Assembly: GCA_002631715.1 (NCBI GenBank) | Contig: MRSX01000008.1 | Span: 53,772-117,771 of the forward strand | Source of the DNA: Candidatus Porisulfidus sp. TsSOB | GTDB lineage: Bacteria > Pseudomonadota > Gammaproteobacteria > Poriferisulfidales > Poriferisulfidaceae | Length of the DNA: 64,000 nucleotides | Reading direction: 5' to 3' | In this document: piece after piece, positions 10,101 through 16,703 of the stretch | How the letters are laid out: the number at the start of each line of letters is the position of its first letter | Numbering within the stretch: position 1 is the first letter of the stretch | Notes under the pieces: generated by a model | Told to the model about the DNA's origin: nothing | Seen by the model: only the letters and a program-made list of their open reading frames with translations | Database searches by the model: none | Translations under genes and position numbers: made by a program

Positions 10101-10132
10101 ACGCCCGTGTAGAAATGTTTGGTCGGTCTCAT
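7118..10132 (-). CDS. TonB-dependent outer-membrane receptor with a very long extracellular loop
   Basis: The chosen start gives 1004 residues with a signal peptide ending near GPVVA (about 25). A TonB-box-like stretch EITVTA and a plug domain (VQDVPISVTT, IMLRGVGSVGN, VFIDGVYYPR, VEVLRGPQGTLFGRNA) follow, then the beta-barrel, which ends in aromatic residues (LVGSFLF). An upstream in-frame codon at 10258 adds 42 residues without signal character and runs through a terminator-like hairpin, so it was rejected. A segment of about 215 residues (385-600) lies between two barrel strands and is bounded by C394 and C587. It is much longer than usual loops of this family. The gene converges on the Rieske oxygenase and may import its substrate; the ligand is unknown. 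Confidence 0.9.
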   Translation of the reverse strand: MRPTKHFYTGVSLFLAMALCGPVVAEIEEITVTAQKREENVQDVPISVTTFSDDFFTKSNVNTLRDMARYAPNLSLPQSSTVANQRIMLRGVGSVGNSAIEPTVAVFIDGVYYPRPSSIVGSMTDLDRVEVLRGPQGTLFGRNASMGALNIVTKNPTNEHEGRIAFGYGDYDEKRVSGYINSAISETASARLSFQASERDGYGDNTFTDGGSRSIVGDWDDITVRGKLLLTPGINTDILLTADYSRVRNEGAVTEFIGDTAPGHSLLGLPAILPTGQAPEAGDVYDHKLHQMHRDDADDDQWGVSGDVTWTWGGHTIRSITAYRDWENDSVDQSVIRLPADLVPTDQLFDAETFSQELQITSPEGEDIEYVFGLYYYDEEYSLDTVSRLGKDFCGMVETLFEGNLLADAHNVPSPVGPITVKHAGARSALFAQQYRGAVQQVVSPQISTLIASLPEDRQKEITDAVVTFVMTAGTEIAGNAQMRPDGLDEAGARTKLNATIDDRIPNPQLAGGLKQALLGVSLPTISQTRGTLFQTSQNPFVVPGTQQPNTVTVPNPLVPGTTIDLPIEMVLRQTAAGAATQAGRFCVTQGSDMATTNFKQDVANYAAYGHVTYHLSPQWRLSAGARYTRSEKDGDFVSVVHNDLIAPSSALNPLGLDLRQNEPQRSLTQDEEKVTWLANLSHFLDEDTMVFANFSTGFKSGGFNPEGFNSKVAASGKDRKFDTETTKNYELGIKRTLLEGRLVANATLYRTKIDDFQERQFDGLNLVVHNSGDLTQQGVELDVMFQPREDFFATLGVSYLDSEFDSFPNATERPGIVARYSQARDAVAGCENQVAGGSELQSTCDALGARLGLMRDSSGNYIIPTQNIKGERNHFSPKWQISLTGEYTCPLPDAAADWFIRGEYQFVDDQNVGADTNQDPDTMQGNYNLFNGGMGVRSQNGDWEMSLFVKNIFDEEYCQTKYAQPLVSSLGLADTAGTEGFRGAKRCSLGEPRTWSLVGSFLF

Positions 10133-10170
10133 GATCTCTACCCTCGCTCCTGAGACAGAAGACATAAAAA

Positions 10171-10194
10171 AGCCGGTCACCAAAGGTGCCGGCT
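10171..10194 (-). terminator. Terminator-like hairpin in the TonB receptor leader
   Basis: On the minus strand AGCCGGCACC, a TTT loop and GGTGACCGGCT form a 10 bp stem with one bulged base, followed directly by a run of five to six T. This is a textbook intrinsic terminator shape, placed about 38 bases upstream of the receptor start codon. It could end a short leader RNA and attenuate receptor expression, or end transcription from upstream. Confidence 0.6.
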
Positions 10195-10512
10195 CATTCG
10201 TTGTGGGCCGAACTGTTGCTGAAAAACAACATCTTCGTAGCCCGGCATTCGTGCGCAAAGCATTGTTCGCCGACTGATCCAGAAGTATCCGATAGGCAAG
10301 TTTCCTTGCATAATCAGCACGCTAACACCTCAAGCTAGGCCTTGCGGTACTAAGGATTATAGCACTCAAAAGCCGGAAATCCAGCCTTGTTATTACAGAA
10401 ATATTGGTGTTGGAATGAGTCGAAAAGTAGCCCGTCGAACGTCACCGGAATGGAATAATCAAGATTCTTGACTAGACGTTCGAACATTCCATAGATTCGG
10501 GCTGATAAAGAA

Positions 10513-10536
10513 CCGGGCGACATTTTTGCCGCCCGG
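10513..10536 (-). terminator. Rho-independent terminator of tusA
   Basis: On the minus strand CCGGGCGGC, a loop of AAAAAT and GTCGCCCGG form a GC-rich stem (7 bp plus a mismatch and one pair), followed by TTCTTTAT. It lies about 50 bases after the tusA stop codon in the right orientation. Confidence 0.6.
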
Positions 10537-10588
10537 GTATTTTGGTGAACAATTATCTGGACAGGAAACAACCCCTGCCGAACAAAAA

Positions 10589-10819
10589 TCAGGCCTTTTG
10601 CAGCCGAAAGTAAAACTTTCCACCCTCTTCGGAAGATTCCAGCAACGGATTTCCGGTCTGTTTCGAGAATGCCTCGAAATCCTTAACTGCTCCGGGGTCA
10701 GTCGCAACCACGCGCAGAACCTGCCCACTCTCCAAAGAGGCCAAGGATTTCTTCGCGCGCAGGATGGGAAGGGGGCAATTCAGCCCGGAGGCATCCAGCT
10801 CCTGGTCAAAATCCGCCAT
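10589..10819 (-). CDS. tusA: Sulfur carrier protein TusA (SirA/YhhP family)
   Basis: The protein has 76 residues, the usual size. It carries the family hallmark NCPLPILR with the persulfide-carrying C15. TusA passes sulfane sulfur as a protein persulfide, in E. coli for tRNA 2-thiouridine synthesis. In sulfur oxidisers it serves cytoplasmic sulfur trafficking. An AGGAG ribosome-binding site lies about 9 bases before the ATG. The neighbouring soxY and TsuA-type transporter genes favour a link to sulfur metabolism, but tusA is a single-gene unit here with its own terminator. Confidence 0.92.
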   Translation of the reverse strand: MADFDQELDASGLNCPLPILRAKKSLASLESGQVLRVVATDPGAVKDFEAFSKQTGNPLLESSEEGGKFYFRLQKA

Positions 10820-10851
10820 GTGCGTAAACTCCTGTCGGTAATCAAAAGTTC

Positions 10852-10857
10852 ATTATA
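10852..10857 (-). promoter_or_regulatory. Possible -10 box of tusA
   Basis: The minus strand reads TATAAT, a perfect -10 hexamer, 32 bases upstream of the tusA start codon. No clear -35 hexamer was found at 16-18 bp spacing, so this rests on the -10 match alone. Confidence 0.35.
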
Positions 10858-11028
10858 TCTGGCGTACAATGCTTGCATGGTGGTTTCATGCATGGCTTTG
10901 GCCAACAGCATGCGGGCGTCAGACTGGAAACTTCGGCTCAAGGTCCTTTGTCCTACCCATATGACGCGGCAGGGCCGCGCTTGGACATCTTCGATGCACA
11001 CGAAAACCGACTTTTATATCCCTGCCCT

Positions 11029-12498
11029 ATGGCCATCTCTCAAATCTTGAGTTTTTGCCCCACACGTGCCATAGCCTGGGGCTTGACCCTAGTCTTGCTC
11101 GGTGCCAATGCCGCGCACGCCCACACCGACGTCATCGATGATTCCGAGTTGCCCAGCGTCGGCGAACCAGCCGACCGGGTCATGACCCGAGCCGAAGAAG
11201 CTCGAATCAAGCGTTTCCTCAAGGCTCAACTGTACGGCCACCTTCCGGTCAGCGAAGATCCAGAGTCCAACGCCTACATCCGATCTTTGGCCAACCGCAT
11301 CTTGGACCGTGCCGGAATCCAGCAAGAATTCGACCTGTTGATCGTCCACAACCAGCAAGTCAATGCTTTCGCCATGCCCGGAGGGTTGTTGGCCTTCTAT
11401 ACCGGCCTGATCACTAAAGCGAGGAACGAAAGCGAACTGGCAGGCGTCATCGCTCACGAAATGGCGCATGTCACGCAGCGCCATCTGGCCCGAATGCATG
11501 ACTACATGAGCAACTCGAACTTCAGCCTCCTCACCATGGCCGGGGTCATTCTGGCTGGAGTCACCCAGACATCCGCACTATTACCGGCTGCCGTGTTGAG
11601 TCAAGCTGCGGAACAGCAACGTTTTCTCAACTACTCCCGAGCCAACGAGCAGGAGGCGGATCGGTTTGCAAGCCAATTCCTCGCGAAGGCGGGCATCGAT
11701 CCAAACGGGGTCGCAAACTTCTTCGAGGTTCTGATCAAACACTCCGGTCATCATTACGGGAAGGATTTCGAGTATTTGAGTACCCATCCAACCACCCCTT
11801 CCCGAATCGTGGAAGCCCGGGACCGGGCACGGCAATACCAAGGTACTTTTGTCCAAGACACGATGGGATTCCGCTTCATCCGAGAACGCATGATCTCTCT
11901 GCAGACTCCTACGCATGAGAGGCTGGAACTGTTCCAAGACAAACTTGACTCCGGCCATAAGCCGCAAGCACCTGAGCAATACGGCATGGTGGTCGCTTGG
12001 CAAAAGCACGGTGACCATGCCCGCGCGCTCGAACTCTTGCGCAACATCAAAACTGACGTGCCAGAACTTCGCCTTCTATTAGACCTGGCAACAGCCGAAT
12101 CGCAGAAACATCTGGGCCAGCTAGACCAAGCCCTGGAAACGCTTGAAACCCTCAGCCGGAAATATCCCACTCATGCCGCAGTGGAGTTCTATCTGGCGCA
12201 GACGTACCTAGCAGCCGGGCAAGCCGATCAGGCTTTGAAACTGATTCGCAAACGGATCCGCCGAGGCATCCAGAGTCCTCAGACTTACCGCCTACTCGCC
12301 GAGGCTGCCAATGCCACCGGTCAACCGGCGATTTCGCACATCGCGCTGGCCGACCACTACCTCAGCAAGGGACAACTCCGGCAGGCCGCAAACCAGCTGG
12401 AAATCGCGGAAAAACATGCCAAGGCAAACTCGGCGAACCAAGCTCGGATCGACCACCGTCGCAAAGAGATCCTGATCATGGCGAACGAATTTTATTGA
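11029..12498 (+). CDS. BepA-like M48 family periplasmic metalloprotease with TPR domain
   Basis: The protein has 489 residues from the chosen ATG, which starts a signal peptide ending near AAHAH (about 31). The zinc protease motif HEMAH (143-147) and a downstream NEQEAD segment (E207 as likely third ligand) define the M48 catalytic domain. The C-terminal third contains tetratricopeptide-like helices (for example QALETLETLSRKYPTHAAVE). Length and order match BepA/YfgC, which acts in outer-membrane protein assembly and LptD quality control. In E. coli this gene is not linked to sulfur genes; here it sits between tusA (divergent) and soxY (20 bases downstream, same strand). Confidence 0.88.
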   Translation: MAISQILSFCPTRAIAWGLTLVLLGANAAHAHTDVIDDSELPSVGEPADRVMTRAEEARIKRFLKAQLYGHLPVSEDPESNAYIRSLANRILDRAGIQQEFDLLIVHNQQVNAFAMPGGLLAFYTGLITKARNESELAGVIAHEMAHVTQRHLARMHDYMSNSNFSLLTMAGVILAGVTQTSALLPAAVLSQAAEQQRFLNYSRANEQEADRFASQFLAKAGIDPNGVANFFEVLIKHSGHHYGKDFEYLSTHPTTPSRIVEARDRARQYQGTFVQDTMGFRFIRERMISLQTPTHERLELFQDKLDSGHKPQAPEQYGMVVAWQKHGDHARALELLRNIKTDVPELRLLLDLATAESQKHLGQLDQALETLETLSRKYPTHAAVEFYLAQTYLAAGQADQALKLIRKRIRRGIQSPQTYRLLAEAANATGQPAISHIALADHYLSKGQLRQAANQLEIAEKHAKANSANQARIDHRRKEILIMANEFY

Positions 12499-12518
12499 AT
12501 CTGCCATACAATGAACCT

Positions 12519-12977
12519 ATGAAACACTCGACTTTCCCACAACGATCGCGCCGCCTGTTGCTGCAGGCCGCCGCCGCCCTGCCGGTGCTGGCCCTCGCCC
12601 GTCCGGCTCTTTCCAGTCTTCCAAAATCATTCGCAGCGGAAACCCTTGAAGACGCGCTGTCCGAACTCACCAGCGGGCAGAGCATCCAGGATCATCCCGA
12701 CATTGAACTGGACGTGCCGGACATCGCTGAAGACAGTGGCAAGGTCCCCATCCAGGTTTACGCCCCACTCCCCGGCGCCGAGAAAATCAGCATCCTGATT
12801 GAGGCTAACCCGGTTCCTCTGATTTCCATCTCCCACATCCAGGGACAGACCGAACCCTACATCTCGCTACGCGTCAAGATGCGCGAGACTTCTCGCGTCA
12901 TCGCATTGGTGCATACGCCTGACGGAATTTTCCAGGCCGCAAGAGAAGTGACGGTTACCGCCGGCGGGTGCGGATAA
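12519..12977 (+). CDS. soxY: Thiosulfate oxidation carrier protein SoxY
   Basis: The protein has 152 residues. A twin-arginine signal (SRRLLLQ followed by an alanine-rich hydrophobic stretch) indicates Tat export, as is normal for SoxY. The C-terminus ends in GGCG, the swinging arm whose cysteine carries sulfur intermediates in the Sox system. The ATG at 12519 was chosen over an upstream codon at 12495 that overlaps the previous gene and adds nothing to the signal. SoxY normally works as a heterodimer with SoxZ; no soxZ, soxXA, soxB or soxCD is in this window. It is followed by a strong hairpin shared with the convergent gene. Confidence 0.85.
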   Translation: MKHSTFPQRSRRLLLQAAAALPVLALARPALSSLPKSFAAETLEDALSELTSGQSIQDHPDIELDVPDIAEDSGKVPIQVYAPLPGAEKISILIEANPVPLISISHIQGQTEPYISLRVKMRETSRVIALVHTPDGIFQAAREVTVTAGGCG

Positions 12978-13016
12978 TTTCCCGCACAGCAAGCCGCAGA
13001 TTCTGATCTAGGTACA

Positions 13017-13038
13017 AGGCCGGGCATTCGCCCGGCCT
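13017..13038. terminator. Bidirectional hairpin between soxY and the ferredoxin/flavin reductase gene
   Basis: A perfect 9 bp stem (AGGCCGGGC and GCCCGGCCT) with the four-base loop ATTC lies midway between two convergent stop codons. It can fold from either strand. No strong T-run follows, so termination strength is uncertain. Confidence 0.6.
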
Positions 13039-13046
13039 AAATCACA

Positions 13047-14168
13047 TTACTCGACGATACTCGCCAGCGTCTTGGGCATCGGCGTGTAGTCCGGTGCAAT
13101 CGCCTTGGCCGGACAAATCTCCACGCAAGCGTAGCAACGAATACACTCCTTCTCGTTGATGTAGAGCGTGTTGTAGTACAACCCGGCGGTGGCGGCCGGC
13201 TCGACTTCCTCGTACTCCATGGTTCCCGGCGCTCCACCGTCGCCGCGACGCAGACTCGCGGCTTCCACGATGCAGTGTTCCACCGGTTTGACCATCAGGC
13301 ACTCGTCGCACAGCACGCACTTGGTGTTGTCGATGATCGGTACGGGGGAACGCGCATCCTCGAACTTGTCGTAGAAGATGTCGCGATCCGACAGCCCGGC
13401 TTTCTTCAGCACCGCGATCCCCGCGTCGATCATCGGCGGCGGACCGCAGAAATAGGCTTTCATCCGATTAATGTCCACCTGCCCGCTGGCCAGGTAATGC
13501 TTCTTGAAATAGTCCGTCACCAAGCCACGCCCACCCGTCCAGTCGGAGTCTTCCGGCTCCTCGTTGAGAACCTGGTGGAACTTCAGCACGTAGTCCGGAT
13601 GCCAACGCTTCTGCAGCGCCTCGATTTCCTCCTCTAGGTACAGGTCCTTTTGCGTACGGGCCCCGTAGAAGAAATAACAGTTCCGGGCGACCTTGAGATT
13701 CGCGGCATGCTCGATAATGGCGTGAATCGCACTCATACCCGAGCCGCCCGCGATGCAGACCATGTCCTCATTGGACGGATCCAACTTGAACTTACCGAGC
13801 GGGCCGGACAGAGTCACCTCCTCCCCGGTGCGGTCTCCGCCGGCCAGCCAGGCAGACAACTCGCCCCCCGGCACCAAACGGATGTAGAACGTGTGCTCTC
13901 CCGGATTCTCCGATTCCGGAGCACGGGCAAAGGAATACGGGCGCGGCTTGCGCAGGCCCGGGATGCGGATGGTCCAGAACTGGCCCGCCTCCCCGATTTG
14001 CTTTTGATCAATATCACACGCCACTACGACCTCGTAGGTGTCGTGCGTCAGGTTCCGCATGCTTTTGACCCGCCCTTCCCGGTATCCGACGCGCAGCGTC
14101 TGGATTTCGCGGTTTGGCTGCGGCAGGGCCAGCGGGTCCCGACAGCTTTCAAACATTTCCTGTGCCAT
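13047..14168 (-). CDS. FAD/NAD(P)-binding reductase with C-terminal two-cluster ferredoxin domain
   Basis: The protein has 373 residues. The N-terminal two thirds is a ferredoxin-NADP reductase-type module: the flavin motif RPYSFA, a nucleotide-binding glycine motif (IAGGSGMSAIHAI), then YFCGPPPMIDA near the end. The C-terminal quarter has two iron-sulfur cysteine sets, CVLCDEC with a later C, and CIRCYACVEICP, suggesting 4Fe-4S clusters. Its start overlaps the stop of the molybdopterin oxidoreductase gene by one base (TGATG), so the two are translationally coupled. It therefore probably carries electrons between NAD(P)H and that enzyme in the cytoplasm. An upstream in-frame codon at 14255 was rejected because it lies inside the previous gene. 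Confidence 0.87.
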   Translation of the reverse strand: MAQEMFESCRDPLALPQPNREIQTLRVGYREGRVKSMRNLTHDTYEVVVACDIDQKQIGEAGQFWTIRIPGLRKPRPYSFARAPESENPGEHTFYIRLVPGGELSAWLAGGDRTGEEVTLSGPLGKFKLDPSNEDMVCIAGGSGMSAIHAIIEHAANLKVARNCYFFYGARTQKDLYLEEEIEALQKRWHPDYVLKFHQVLNEEPEDSDWTGGRGLVTDYFKKHYLASGQVDINRMKAYFCGPPPMIDAGIAVLKKAGLSDRDIFYDKFEDARSPVPIIDNTKCVLCDECLMVKPVEHCIVEAASLRRGDGGAPGTMEYEEVEPAATAGLYYNTLYINEKECIRCYACVEICPAKAIAPDYTPMPKTLASIVE

Positions 14169-16459
14169 CAGTTGAAGACCTCCGGATGCTCTTGTTTGGC
14201 ATATTCGAGAATTTGTTCGTCGGTCGCTTCGGAGTCCCGGTTCTTGTTGCGCCACGCGGCAATATAGCCGTCGACGCCCCCCAACTCCTTGAGACGCGCC
14301 TTCTTGGTGGTTTCCGGGTCCGCCTTCTCAATTTCAGCCAAGCATGAATAGAAGGTCGGGCTCAGACCGAAGTCAGTCAGCATCTCCGAGTTCAGGACAT
14401 TCACGTTCACTCCTCCCGGAGTGTTGCTGCCCTTGAACTGCTTCTGCGTTGCACATACGCCGTCGAGCAGGCCGTTGATGATGACTGCATAGCAGTAGGT
14501 CTCACCTCGGTCGTTGTACAGGCGAACCAGGTCACCGTCCTCAATGCCCCGTTCCTTGGCATCGTTGACGCTCATCTCCACCGTGGGCCGGGACATCATC
14601 GCCTGCAACCTCGGCACCGACTGGAACGAGTCGCCGATGAAGTAGTGGGCGGCCGAACTCAGCACCTGGATCGGATAATCCTTGCGCTTCGGATCCTCCT
14701 GCCCTTCGACTTCCGGGTTGTAGGTCGGCAGCGGATCCTGACCTTCATCCGCCAGCGTCTGACTGAAGATCTCAATCTTCTTGCTCGCGGTCGGCCAGCC
14801 AATGTTCAGAAAGTCGCGCCGCTTCGATTTGTCGCTGGCGCGCGCCCAGCCGTTCTTCTCCAGTTGCTCGTAGGTAATCCCCTCCATCAGCGGATTGACC
14901 TCCTCGTCGAACAGAATGTCGCGGATCATCTCCTCGTCGGTCTGGGTGAATGCGTCGTCGCCTTCCTCCACGTAGCCCATCTTCTGCGCCATCCGGCGGA
15001 ACAATTCGGTGTTAGCACAGCTTTCACCCAGCGGCTCGATGACCGCCTTGTTCAGGTTGAAATGCCAGTGCCCATACGCGGCATGCAGGTCCATCCGCTC
15101 AAGTTGCGTGTCTGCCGGCAGCACCACGTCCGCATAGTTGCAGGTGTCCGTCCAGAACGTATCGTGCACCGCCACGAACAGGTCATCGCGCATCAGGCCG
15201 CGCCGCACGTTGCCCGAATTCGGCGCACAATTCGCCGGATCCGAGTTGTACACGAAAATCGACTTGATCGGCGGATCCAGTTGCTCGTCGTCCACACCAA
15301 TGTTGTCGGCGAGGGCACGACCGATCTGCACCATGTTGACTACCCGTTTCTCGGCCCGATTGCCAAGATCCGGGCGTTGCAGTTTGGCTAGGTTGAACTG
15401 CAGCCACATTTCCTCCAGCGTCCCAAACGCGGCGCCGCCGTTCGGCTCGCGCCAGGAACCGGTGATGCAGGGCATGACCAGAATGGCCCGGCAGGTCTGC
15501 CCCGAGTTCTGATGCCGGTTGAGGCCATAGTTGGCGCGGATGAAGGACTTCTTCGCCTTGCCGTACATCAGGCCGAACTTCTCGATATCCGCTTCCGACA
15601 CGCCGGTGATTTCCGACACCTTGTCAAGCGGGTATTCGGGGAGTTTTTCGTTGATGAACTGTTCCCAACCAATCGTTTGTTCGCGTAGGAATGCTTCGTC
15701 ATGCAGGCCGTTGTCCACGATGACTTTCATCGCACCCAACGCCAGCGCGGCATCGGTCCCAGGACGCGGCTGGATGTGCCAGTCCGCCATCATGGTCGTG
15801 CGGGTGATCCGGGGGTCGATGACGATCAACTTGGCGCCACGCTCCTGAGCCTCGCGAATGAACGGAATGGCATGCACCCCCGTACTGACGAGATTCGCAC
15901 CCCACAAGACAATCAGTTCTGCGTCCTGCACGGCATCATGGACGGCCGGCCCATTGGCCACGCCATAAGTGTGAATGCCTGCCCACATTGCGGCGTAAAT
16001 GCAGATGGATTGCTCCAACCGGGCTGCCTCCATCTTGTTCCAGAAGCGTTGGTCCATCGCCCAGTAGCCCAGCATGCCCAAGGTGCCGGAATATGAATAC
16101 GGCTGTACGGCCTCTGAGCCGTACTCGGCGATCACTTCCTTGAAGTTGTCGGTGACCATGTCCAGCGCCTCATCCCAGCTGATGCGCTCGAATTTGGCGC
16201 CGGGCCCCCTGGGGCCGACCCGCTTATGCGGATAAAGGACCCGGTTGTCGTTGTAAACCAAGTCCAGATAATGATTGACTTTGTTGCACAGGTAGCCGCG
16301 CGTCACCGGATGCGTGGGGTCGCCCTGAACCCGGACCGCGCGCCCCGTGCTGTCGTCCCGGGTGACCAGCATGGAGCAGGTATCCGGGCAGTCATGCGGA
16401 CAGCACACGTGGTGCAAAGAGTGCCCTTCCGGCACTTTGATTTTTGAAACTTGCGTCAT
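14168..16459 (-). CDS. Cytoplasmic molybdopterin-dependent oxidoreductase (DMSO reductase superfamily)
   Basis: The protein has 763 residues. It begins with the iron-sulfur motif CPHDCPDTC (C20, C24, C28) with a fourth cysteine at C58 in GYLCNK. This is followed by molybdopterin-binding signatures such as LIVLWGANLVSTGVHAIPF and KLIVIDPRITRTT, and a C-terminal dinucleotide-binding domain. There is no Tat or Sec signal, so it acts in the cytoplasm. The motifs are shared by several BisC/formate-dehydrogenase-like groups, so the substrate is not determined; the metal-coordinating residue could not be identified by eye. Coupling to the downstream flavin/ferredoxin reductase indicates an NAD(P)-linked complex. 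Neighbouring sulfur genes make a sulfur compound a possible substrate. Confidence 0.87.
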   Translation of the reverse strand: MTQVSKIKVPEGHSLHHVCCPHDCPDTCSMLVTRDDSTGRAVRVQGDPTHPVTRGYLCNKVNHYLDLVYNDNRVLYPHKRVGPRGPGAKFERISWDEALDMVTDNFKEVIAEYGSEAVQPYSYSGTLGMLGYWAMDQRFWNKMEAARLEQSICIYAAMWAGIHTYGVANGPAVHDAVQDAELIVLWGANLVSTGVHAIPFIREAQERGAKLIVIDPRITRTTMMADWHIQPRPGTDAALALGAMKVIVDNGLHDEAFLREQTIGWEQFINEKLPEYPLDKVSEITGVSEADIEKFGLMYGKAKKSFIRANYGLNRHQNSGQTCRAILVMPCITGSWREPNGGAAFGTLEEMWLQFNLAKLQRPDLGNRAEKRVVNMVQIGRALADNIGVDDEQLDPPIKSIFVYNSDPANCAPNSGNVRRGLMRDDLFVAVHDTFWTDTCNYADVVLPADTQLERMDLHAAYGHWHFNLNKAVIEPLGESCANTELFRRMAQKMGYVEEGDDAFTQTDEEMIRDILFDEEVNPLMEGITYEQLEKNGWARASDKSKRRDFLNIGWPTASKKIEIFSQTLADEGQDPLPTYNPEVEGQEDPKRKDYPIQVLSSAAHYFIGDSFQSVPRLQAMMSRPTVEMSVNDAKERGIEDGDLVRLYNDRGETYCYAVIINGLLDGVCATQKQFKGSNTPGGVNVNVLNSEMLTDFGLSPTFYSCLAEIEKADPETTKKARLKELGGVDGYIAAWRNKNRDSEATDEQILEYAKQEHPEVFN

Positions 16460-16509
16460 AACCGATCCTCGAAAATCTCGCGGAAGGCAAACTGCCTTGA
16501 ATCCTTTGA

Positions 16510-16515
16510 ATTATA
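16510..16515 (-). promoter_or_regulatory. Possible -10 box of the molybdopterin oxidoreductase operon
   Basis: The minus strand reads GTGTATAATTC, containing a perfect TATAAT, 50 bases upstream of the oxidoreductase start codon. The surrounding segment is clearly more AT-rich than the genes. No convincing -35 box was found. Confidence 0.4.
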
Positions 16516-16616
16516 CACAAATAAGATAGGGTTTATGCTGTCTTGCCCCCCTTGGAATACGCAGACAGCAGTTTTTTCGACCTGCATTTTCGGACCCGCA
16601 CAACGTCAATCGAGGG

Positions 16617-16693
16617 TGGTGGGTCGTGCAGGGATCGAACCTGCGACCAACGGATTAAAAGTCCGGTGCTCTACCTAGCTGAGCTAACGACCC
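16617..16693 (-). tRNA. tRNA-Lys (anticodon UUU)
   Basis: The minus strand folds as a full cloverleaf: a 7 bp acceptor stem GGGTCGT with ACGACCC, a D-arm with AGCTCAG, an anticodon loop containing TTT between CGGAC and GTCCG-type arms, and the TTCGATCC T-loop. The 3' CCA is encoded. It starts 10 bases after the YeeE gene stop and may be read through from it. Confidence 0.96.
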
Positions 16694-16703
16694 AAGATTT
16701 CGC

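Larger units (their letters stand above)
10133..10588 (-). other. Non-coding stretch between tusA and the TonB receptor
   Basis: This 456-base region has no convincing gene; short open frames of about 73-90 codons on both strands lack family features. It holds the putative tusA terminator (10513-10536) and a second terminator-like hairpin (10171-10194) in the receptor leader. The sequence between them should contain the receptor promoter and possibly a short leader RNA. No conserved B12, TPP or FMN riboswitch core was recognised by eye. Confidence 0.5.

Noticed and set aside
10133..10258. N-terminal extension of the TonB receptor
   Set aside because: The frame is open but runs through the leader hairpin; the signal peptide starts at 10132.
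10133..10588. Cobalamin, TPP or FMN riboswitch before the TonB receptor
   Set aside because: No conserved core elements were recognised by eye; only the terminator-like hairpin is supported.
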